Shown in pieces: positions 28,000 to 34,582 of a stretch of DNA of 34,582 nt (positions within the stretch are counted from its first letter, which is position 1; the number at the start of each line of letters is the position of its first letter). This DNA is from Chloroflexota bacterium (GTDB lineage Bacteria > Chloroflexota > Limnocylindria > Limnocylindrales > CSP1-4). Under the pieces are notes generated by a model. The model was not told the origin of the DNA. It saw only the letters and a list, made by a program, of their open reading frames with translations, and searched no databases. Location of the stretch: assembly GCA_003158495.1 (NCBI GenBank), contig PMJT01000078.1:1-34582 (forward strand), written 5' to 3'. Position numbers and translations under genes: made by a program.

Positions 28000-28336
28000 A
28001 GCGAACGACGAACGCGATCGGCGAGCCGGATTGCCTCCCATCCAAACGCCGACAGGCTCAGCGAGTGATCGACGATTCCCCGCTTCAGAGTCGCCTGCGA
28101 GATGTCTTCCCACGAACGCTCATCTCTGCACGATCCTGTGCCACTGGCTCCACCCAAACCATCGATCATCGACAATCGATTCTTAGGGACATAAGGCCCT
28201 TGCTTGTCCAGGAGTTGGGCTCGACCCTTCGACCTCGGCAGGAAGTTCCGCCCGAGCGCGGACGCCACTTGCTCCCTCGGGGGGAACGGGCCGTTGCGCG
28301 GCCGGGCGGACGAGCTGCCAGTCACATCTGTAGGTT

Positions 28337-28355
28337 GGCCAGCCTCTGGCTGGCC
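28337..28355 (+). promoter_or_regulatory. Hairpin GGCCAGC-CTCTG-GCTGGCC in the 5' leader of the secreted-protein gene
   Basis: Perfect 7-bp arms, ending a few nt upstream of the RBS GGAGGAG. Confidence 0.45.
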
Positions 28356-28371
28356 GAGATGGAGGAGCAGC

Positions 28372-28914
28372 GTGAAGAAGCTCATCGTGGCCGTGCTGGT
28401 AGTGGTGGCTTTGGCAGGAAGCGCCACGGCCGTATATGCGAGTTCAGGCGACAAGGACTTCCACAAGTACACCGCGATCTCGGTGGCTAACCCCAACAAC
28501 CCTGCGCAGGTGTCGCACAAACTGGTCCGTGAGAAGACGCCATTGGCCGTCTACAAGCAGCACATCACAGCCCTCAACAACTGTGACTGGCTGGGCCTGA
28601 TGCAGCAGTACCCAGACGGGTACACCCTCCGACAGAGTGGCCAAGGGGCGCTCGTCTCGGGCCGCCTGGCGGCTGCCGCGACGTTCGCCGGGTTCGTGAA
28701 GCCGCACGCCTCAGGTGGTCTGTGCGGAGGCAAGTTCACGACGCTGTCAATGTCGATCACCGATGAGACCGTGGCGGTCTCCTGGGCTTTCGATGCCCCG
28801 TTCCTGGCGGCAACCTACTACGGTGCCGATGCCTACATCACCGACGACGGGTTGATGGTCTCGATGGTCAGCACTTTCGACGGGAACCAGCTCCAGTACA
28901 AGCCTGGAACCTAG
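28372..28914 (+). CDS. Small secreted protein of unknown function (signal peptide; NTF2/SnoaL-like is a guess)
   Basis: GTG with RBS; VKKLIVAVLVVVALAGSATAVYASSGDKDFHKY... clear signal peptide. Confidence 0.75.
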   Translation: MKKLIVAVLVVVALAGSATAVYASSGDKDFHKYTAISVANPNNPAQVSHKLVREKTPLAVYKQHITALNNCDWLGLMQQYPDGYTLRQSGQGALVSGRLAAAATFAGFVKPHASGGLCGGKFTTLSMSITDETVAVSWAFDAPFLAATYYGADAYITDDGLMVSMVSTFDGNQLQYKPGT

Positions 28915-28983
28915 GCCGTGTGGCGGCCGCCTACGACGTGAATCGACGATAGGCGGCAGCACCGGCGCTCCTAGGGTGAACCT

Positions 28984-29020
28984 GAGGCCCCGACGGCAGC
29001 ACAAGCCGCCCCGGGGCCTC
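28984..29020 (+). terminator. Strong stem-loop terminator-like hairpin
   Basis: GAGGCCCCG...CGGGGCCTC 9-bp stem with inner CGGC/GCCG stem, followed by TCCTTGT; downstream of the 28372-28914 gene. Confidence 0.6.
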
Positions 29021-29084
29021 TCCTTGTCGGCGCGGCAGCGCCGCTCAAAGCAGCATCGCCCACTCGTGCGCGGGGATCGGACGC

Positions 29085-29117
29085 GGGCTAGGTCTGGGCT
29101 AGGTCTGGGCTAGGTCT
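29085..29117. repeat. Three perfect tandem copies of GGGCTAGGTCT (11 bp)
   Basis: Direct reading: units at 29085-29095, 29096-29106 and 29107-29117. Confidence 0.95.
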
Positions 29118-29191
29118 GGCTTTCGCCTCTATTCATGACGATCGGTAGCCGCCACGGAGAAGACGGCTCCGCTCGCCTCTTCGGCAGGGGG

Positions 29192-30502
29192 CTAGAGACC
29201 GTATTGCCTGCGCGCTAGCTCACCGAGACCGGCACGGTCGAGAAGGTCGAGGGGGGCCAGCATCGTGAGCTGCACAACCCCCGGCAGCCGGGCAATCTCG
29301 ACGTTACCGCTGATGGTGCAGCGGTTGCGAACCTCTGCCTGGCTGATTCCAAGCAATGTGGCCGCTCTCGCGATGGCATTGTCGGCGGCGTCGTTGATGG
29401 TGGGCCCGGAGCCGATGAACTGGACCGGGGCGACGTCCGCGTGGACCTGCACGCCGTGGCGCTCGCCGAGCTTGCGCCCCCGCGCGACCTCCTCGGTCGT
29501 GAATGGCCGGGCGATCCAGGGCAGATCCTCGGCGACTGGCAGTAGCACTGGTCCCTCGAGGTGAACCCCCTTCAGGACGTCTACCCTCACCTCGACCTCT
29601 GCCGTTATGTCGGTCGTGTGCAGCGCGAGTTCCCCGTCGCCCTCGTTTGCGTGCGAGTCGCCGATGTAGATCCCGCCACCGTCAACCTTGACCGGGACCA
29701 CGAGGATGGCTCCGGCGCGCACCGAGTCGCAATCGAGGTGGCCGTCGGTGCGATGCTCTTTGAGCTCCTGCTCGGTCATGGCGAACTTGTGAGAGGCCCC
29801 CAGGAGGAATGAGCCGAAGTCGCCGGCGTTGTGGGAGTCGGGCATGTCCTTCGACGGAATCGTGCCGATGTTGCCGATGAACGAGCGCAGTCGCGCGAGG
29901 GTGCCGGGAATGGTGTGCGGTTCATATACGAGGATCGAGTGCTGTTCGCTGCCCTCGGGCAAGGCCGCAACCTTGCGAGCGTCGAGCGCGAACGCGTGGG
30001 CGACCCGCTCGTCGACCGTCAGGCCCACGACCCGATCGTCGTCGAACGCGATCGTATAGCCCTCGCCGAACTTGAACGGGCTGCACTCCGCGCCGCACTT
30101 CACGCAGCGCACGGCGTCAGGACCGGTGCCCCCGAGGCGGGTCTCCGGCCAGAGCGTGCCGCAACCGGGGCACTTGTGGTCGACGAACGGGTCGCTTCCG
30201 AACGCGGCCTGGTTGGTGGTCATTGTCCCCGAGCTGGTCGCCCGGGAAAGGACCTCGACCTTGTCGATACTGATGGCGATGGCGTCGCCCACCCTGGCGC
30301 CGTCCACAGCCACTGGCCAGGAGACCTCGTGACCTCCGGCGAAGACGGGCGTGATCATCGGGCCCCAGCAGCCGGGCGGTGTTACGGTGCGGATCCGTCC
30401 GCCGTCTCTGACAGTCCCAGCGGTCCCGAGGCTCGGCCCGACGACGCCACGCGTGTACTTGGTCACGACGACGAGATCGGGGGACTCGACGATGGTTTTC
30501 AT
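29192..30502 (-). CDS. Acetamidase/formamidase family protein with internal zinc-ribbon-like CxxC pair
   Basis: ATG at 30502 with GGAGG upstream; PSLGTAGTVRDGGRIRTVTPPGCWGPMITPVFAGGHEVSWPVAVDGARVGDAIAISI, CPGCGTLWPETRLGGTGPDAVRCVKCGAE, GGGIYIGDSHANEGDGELALHTTDITAEVEVRV. Confidence 0.88.
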   Translation of the reverse strand: MKTIVESPDLVVVTKYTRGVVGPSLGTAGTVRDGGRIRTVTPPGCWGPMITPVFAGGHEVSWPVAVDGARVGDAIAISIDKVEVLSRATSSGTMTTNQAAFGSDPFVDHKCPGCGTLWPETRLGGTGPDAVRCVKCGAECSPFKFGEGYTIAFDDDRVVGLTVDERVAHAFALDARKVAALPEGSEQHSILVYEPHTIPGTLARLRSFIGNIGTIPSKDMPDSHNAGDFGSFLLGASHKFAMTEQELKEHRTDGHLDCDSVRAGAILVVPVKVDGGGIYIGDSHANEGDGELALHTTDITAEVEVRVDVLKGVHLEGPVLLPVAEDLPWIARPFTTEEVARGRKLGERHGVQVHADVAPVQFIGSGPTINDAADNAIARAATLLGISQAEVRNRCTISGNVEIARLPGVVQLTMLAPLDLLDRAGLGELARRQYGL

Positions 30503-30631
30503 GATGGCCTCCTCGTCCTCCGTAGGCCGCGCGTCGGCTCCTTCCGAGGACGACACCGAAGTATCCGCCGGCCGCTGGTACATACGTCAGGGCCATTCGT
30601 GCCGAAGTGTGGGTGGGCGACCGGTTCGACC

Positions 30632-30750
30632 GATCCGGGGGCCAACGTCACGACGCGGACCTACTACGACGCCGCCGGCGGCGCCGTGGCGACGGTCAAT
30701 CCCCGGGGCTTTGTTACATGGACCCGGTTTGACTACGGCCAGGCCGTTAG
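30632..30750 (+). pseudogene. RHS/YD-repeat protein fragment
   Basis: DPGANVTTRTYYDAAGGAVATVNPRGFVTWTRFDYGQAV resembles a YD repeat; no intact ORF around it. Confidence 0.55.
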
Positions 30751-31007
30751 CTCGATTATCAACTGCGTCGGCAATCGACTGCCAAGTTGGTCCTCGACGC
30801 GATGGCCCCGGCGCACGTCACGTTCAGCCGTATAGCGTCCGCGCAAATCCTCTCGTCGCACCACGATCGGGCCGTGGTGACGAGTGCAATCCGCTTCGTA
30901 TCACTCAGATCGTCTATCCGAGACGCTATGCTCCCTGGGAAGTGTCTGGCAGTCCGGCGCGAGCGACCGGGATCGATGTCTGCCTGACCACCGTCCTGAT
31001 GGTGACC

Positions 31008-31127
31008 ATGGGGGTTGAGAGGTTGAAGCTGCTTCGTACCGTTGTGCTGACGATCGTCGTCGCGCTCGTAGCCGCTGGCTGTGGCGCAGGCGCGCAATCA
31101 CCATCGCCGCTTGCTCGTCCAGCGTAG
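31008..31127 (+). pseudogene. Orphan lipoprotein signal peptide (39 aa)
   Basis: MGVERLKLLRTVVLTIVVALVAAGCGAGAQSPSPLARPA* has a lipobox (VAAGC) and then stops. Confidence 0.5.
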
Positions 31128-31262
31128 CGCCCTGACTACGGCGATACGGATCGGCACGCAGGCTTCAGCCTGGACGCCAAGAGTCGTATCGACGGGGCAC
31201 GATTGGTCGGCTCCACATGCATCCAGTTCGTAAGGCCAAGGAGATCTCTACCATCGCGTGAG

Positions 31263-31868
31263 TCAGGGGATCGGTGCTGGGCGGAGTAGGCCGCCAAACA
31301 GGTCTTCATCGGTGACGACCCGCATCCAGTCGACCTGCTCGCGGTTGACGATGATCGTTCCGATCGACTGCGTCGTGCGGTTGCTCCTCGTCCAGTACTC
31401 AATCCAGGCGTCGGTCAGTGGGACCATCAGAGGACGCTCTTCCACGTGCGCAATCGGGTCGCTGCCCGGAGGTGCGTGGAGATATCCACCGATCAGGTAG
31501 TTGCCCGACTGGATGGCGATCGCGTGGGCCCGGGTCCGCCGGCGGCTTGGCGCGTCCCCGCGGGGCCCGCTCGCGTGGACGGCGATCAATTCGCTGCGGC
31601 GGATCAGGACCTCGTCGGCCGATCGCACCGACCCGTCCTCGAAGCTCTCGGTTTCGACGTGGGTGAGCAGAAGCTCGCTGTGAGAGTTCAACAGGTCCGT
31701 CAGCCTGTCCGCGATGAGGCGGACCCAGCCGAACATCCGGTGGTCCCTGCCGAAGGCGGCGAACTGGATGAGAGGCACGTCCGATGCGTAGTCGGGCTCG
31801 AAGACATCCTCGGGCGTGCGCTGGAGGATGAAGTGGAGGCGATCCGAAGGCGTGTCGGGCGTCATCAA
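31263..31868 (-). CDS. Hypothetical protein
   Basis: 201-aa ORF with coding-like composition (PLIQFAAFGRDHRMFGWVRLIADRLTDLLNSHSELLLTHVETESFEDGSVRSADEVLIRRSELIAVHASGPRGD...); no close family recognised. Confidence 0.6.
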   Translation of the reverse strand: MMTPDTPSDRLHFILQRTPEDVFEPDYASDVPLIQFAAFGRDHRMFGWVRLIADRLTDLLNSHSELLLTHVETESFEDGSVRSADEVLIRRSELIAVHASGPRGDAPSRRRTRAHAIAIQSGNYLIGGYLHAPPGSDPIAHVEERPLMVPLTDAWIEYWTRSNRTTQSIGTIIVNREQVDWMRVVTDEDLFGGLLRPAPIP

Positions 31869-32290
31869 CTCGAGACGCTACGGTCCGGCGTCACGACGCG
31901 GAATCACTCGAAGGTACCTCGACCCAAGCGGAGTTCACCGTCGGGCTGTCCGGGTCGTCTGCTCGCTACCTTCGCCATCGACCGCGAGACCCCCTTCGCC
32001 CTATGGCTCGAAGCGATCGGTTGACAGGCCGTTTGGCAGGGCCTCGCCGGTCCCAGGCCCCGAGCTCGGCACGATCACCCGGTCGAGTTGGACAGTCCGC
32101 GGCCGGCATCCAGACCGAAGTGACAAGCGATCCTGGAAGCCGCTGAGCGGCGGCTAACTGGATCTCGATCCGGGGCGGGGAGGCCAATGTCGACGAGTCC
32201 GGATGCCCAACCGCAGGCGACTCTATGCTCGTCCTTATAGAGGCCGGAGCGGCGCTCGAGCGCGGTTACCCGACTGAGGGAAGTCTGCAC

Positions 32291-32560
32291 ATGGGGACAC
32301 GTCATGGATCTACTGAAGGCCTCACTAGGCCGGGCACTCGTCCTGCGCACCTGCCGGCGGGGGCGTTCACACGGGCGATCTGCGTGGCCCTGGCGGGTGT
32401 TCTAGTCAGCCTCGCTCTGGTGGGCTGCTCAGGAAGTCCGGCCACGTCATCGCCGACCGCCAGCCCGACCTCGGCGCCACTGCTAAGTCCGACGCCGACG
32501 CCGACGCCTACTCCGACCGCTCAACCAACGCATACATCCCAATTCACAGCCGACCGGTCG
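32291..32560 (+). pseudogene. Lipoprotein leader plus Pro/Thr linker, reading on in frame into the next gene without a lipoprotein body
   Basis: AICVALAGVLVSLALVGCSGSPATSSPTASPTSAPLLSPTPTPTPTPTAQPT; the frame is open to 32807, but the intervening residues look noncoding. Confidence 0.45.
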
Positions 32561-32806
32561 GATCGGTCAGCGGTTCCGAGAACCCTTCTTAGGGCCGCCG
32601 TGGCCAGTCGCGATCGCGCACCCCGAGTCGTCACGATGACCACTTCGTCGGACGGCAATCGGGCTACCATTCCTCAAACGGGTCCCTGTCGCGACCTTGG
32701 GGCGTCTCCGCGACATCGGTCCGCCGTCAGCGTCCTGGACAAGTGGGAGTCCGGGCTGCGGCACGCACGAAGCGAATCTGCGTGTCTGGAGAGGGCTAGG
32801 AGAGAG

Positions 32807-34582
32807 ATGACATCGTCGCGGGTGACGCGCATGGGCGCGGCCGTTCTGGTGAGCCTGATCGTGGCCACCGTAATCACGCCGGCGGCCCTGGCGGCCTATC
32901 CAACGGTTCCGACTCCTGTACCTGGCGCCTTGCCCGCGGTGGCCGGGACTCGGATCACCGCTACAGGCGGCGCAAAGTCCAAGTCCGCGCATGCGGCGGC
33001 GGTGCCTCAGGCCGTGCCCGCGACGAGTGGCTACTCGATCGAGGGCACGGTCACCGCGGTCGGCGGAGGGTCGCTCTCGTCCATCGGGGTCGAGGCGGAC
33101 TCCACCACCTCTTCCAACTACTACACCGCCGCGACCGCCGCCGACGGCACGTACTCCGTGGATGGCCTCCCCGCCGACACCTACGACGTCTGGTTCCAGG
33201 ACCCGACCGGGACACACTTCAACGGCTACTACAGCGGCGGTGGCGTACCGGTTGATTACACTTCGGCCACGTCAGTGCCGGTCACTACGGCGACTGTCAC
33301 CGGGATCAACGCGCAGCTGGCGCTGATTGCGCCTTGGACTATCTCGATCCAGGCGAGCGCGACGTCCCTTGCGACTGGGACGCAAGTCACCATCACGGCC
33401 ACGACGAACCAGAACATCCTGCTAACCAACTACGACGTGTACATCCTGAGGGACGACGGCACGGGCTGGTATTGCTACAGTGGAACGACCTGCTATGTAA
33501 CCGACTCGCTGAGCTCACCCGGGTCCGCCACGTACCACGCGATCGTGGCCCTGCCGCCCAACGCCACGTCGATCCAGGCCACGTCCTCTACCGTCACCGT
33601 TACCTGGACAGGATCGTTTACGGGCACCCCCGGCACCTACCACGCCATAATCCCGACGCGCGTCCTCGACACCCGCTTCGCCAACGGCCTCTCGGGCAAG
33701 CTTCTGGCCAACACCCCTGCGACGTTCCAGGTAGCCGGCCGAGATCAGATTCCGGCCGGCGCCACTGCGGTAACCGGCAACGTCACGGTGGTCAACAGCA
33801 CCTCGTCCTGGGCCATCTATCTTGGTCCGACCCCGATCGCGCACCCGTCGACTTCCACGATCAACTTCACCGCCGGCCAGATCACCGGCAACGGCCTCAC
33901 GGTGGCTCTCTCGGGCACGGGCACCCTCTCGGCCACCTATGTCTCCAACCCGGGTAACACGACAGATCTCGTGTTCGACGTGACCGGCTACTTCACCCCC
34001 GACGCGAGTGGCGCGACATACCACCCCCTGACCCCGGCAAGACTTCTCGACACCCGCATTGGCAACGGCCTCTCGGGTCACATCAGCGCCAATACCCCGG
34101 CCACGTTCTTCGTGACAGCCGCCAACCGCCCCGGCAGCCCCGTCCCCGCGGGTGCCACCGCGGTCACCGGCAACGTGACCGTGGTCAACGAGACCTTCGC
34201 CTGGGCCATATACGTTGGTCCCGATCCGACGCCGGCCCCCGGTACCAGCACGATCAACTTCGTCAAGGGCGACATCAAGGGCAACAACCTCACGGTCGCC
34301 CTCGGAGCCGGTGGCAGCCTGTCCGCTACCTATGTCTCCAATAGCGGCAACACGACAGATCTCGTGTTCGATGTCACCGGCTACTACACGCCCGATGCCA
34401 CTGGCTCACGCTACGTGCCCCTGACCCCGGCAAGACTGCTCGACACCCGCGCTGCCAACGGCCTCTCGGGCCACATCAGCGCCAATACCCCGGCCACGTT
34501 CTGGGTCAGTGCCGAAAACCGACCCGGCAGCCCCGTCCCCGCGGGTGCCACCGCTGTGACAGGCAACGTCACCGTGGTCAAC
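32807..34582 (+). CDS. Large secreted surface protein: signal peptide, carboxypeptidase-regulatory-like domain and tandem ~127-131-aa repeats; truncated by window end
   Basis: Frame open to the window edge: MTSSRVTRMGAAVLVSLIVATVITPAALAAYP..., YSIEGTVTAVGGGSLSSIGVEADS...ADGTYSVDGLPADTYDVWFQDPTG, then repeats starting YHAIIPTRVLDTR / YHPLTPARLLDTR / YVPLTPARLLDTR. Confidence 0.85.
   Translation, partial: MTSSRVTRMGAAVLVSLIVATVITPAALAAYPTVPTPVPGALPAVAGTRITATGGAKSKSAHAAAVPQAVPATSGYSIEGTVTAVGGGSLSSIGVEADSTTSSNYYTAATAADGTYSVDGLPADTYDVWFQDPTGTHFNGYYSGGGVPVDYTSATSVPVTTATVTGINAQLALIAPWTISIQASATSLATGTQVTITATTNQNILLTNYDVYILRDDGTGWYCYSGTTCYVTDSLSSPGSATYHAIVALPPNATSIQATSSTVTVTWTGSFTGTPGTYHAIIPTRVLDTRFANGLSGKLLANTPATFQVAGRDQIPAGATAVTGNVTVVNSTSSWAIYLGPTPIAHPSTSTINFTAGQITGNGLTVALSGTGTLSATYVSNPGNTTDLVFDVTGYFTPDASGATYHPLTPARLLDTRIGNGLSGHISANTPATFFVTAANRPGSPVPAGATAVTGNVTVVNETFAWAIYVGPDPTPAPGTSTINFVKGDIKGNNLTVALGAGGSLSATYVSNSGNTTDLVFDVTGYYTPDATGSRYVPLTPARLLDTRAANGLSGHISANTPATFWVSAENRPGSPVPAGATAVTGNVTVVN
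33643..34582 (+). repeat. Tandem in-frame coding repeats (PxRLLDTR...VTGYxTPDA), periods 381 and 393 bp
   Basis: The motif ctcgacacccgc occurs at 33665, 34046 and 34439; extended near-identity between copies 2 and 3. Confidence 0.85.

Noticed and set aside
27912-28520. 202-aa minus-strand ORF, considered as a transposase or regulator fragment
   Set aside because: No family motif recognised; it overlaps the VapC-like gene and the signal-peptide gene on the other strand.
29831-30835. 334-aa plus-strand ORF ending in a YD-like segment
   Set aside because: Most of it is antisense to the formamidase gene; only the last part (30632-30750) shows YD-repeat similarity, reported as a fragment.
32471-32530. 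CCGACG-type short repeats as a possible regulatory microsatellite
   Set aside because: They simply encode a Pro/Thr linker after a lipobox; low-complexity coding sequence is the simpler reading.
1-34582. CRISPR arrays, tRNA/rRNA genes, intact IS elements
   Set aside because: No repeat-spacer pattern, cloverleaf, rRNA signature or transposase motif was recognised by eye; a formal scan was not possible.

Overview
High-GC bacterial window, about 34.6 kb. The lineage is not determinable with confidence from sequence alone; style and gene content would fit Chloroflexota, which is inference. The core (about 6.3-26.7 kb) is a dense sugar/amino-sugar/amino-acid catabolic island. A minus-strand arm carries a FadR-type regulator, an aldose-epimerase-like protein and two different enolase-superfamily enzymes. 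A long, translationally coupled plus-strand arm carries an SDR, a single APC permease, an M24 peptidase, an SHMT-like PLP enzyme, an FGGY kinase, an FAH-family keto-deoxy sugar-acid dehydratase-like enzyme, a wrecked aldehyde dehydrogenase, a BadF-type kinase, two SIS proteins, a cupin phosphoglucose isomerase and a HAD phosphatase. A second promoter/operator then precedes a ROK kinase, GntR-UTRA regulator, DegT aminotransferase and GH4 enzyme. The only transporter seen is an amino-acid-type permease, so one possible reading is a pathway for an amino-acid-sugar conjugate (glycated amino acid or amino sugar). Flanking regions hold many damaged genes: a TetR gene with an in-frame amber codon, a truncated GNAT, a split and inverted nitroreductase, a scrambled ParB-type DNA methylase, a YD-repeat scrap and orphan lipoprotein leaders. 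There is also a VapBC-like toxin-antitoxin pair, a formamidase/acetamidase and, at the right edge, a large secreted protein with about 130-aa repeats. No tRNA, rRNA, CRISPR array or intact transposase was recognised. All family calls come from motif reading without database searches.
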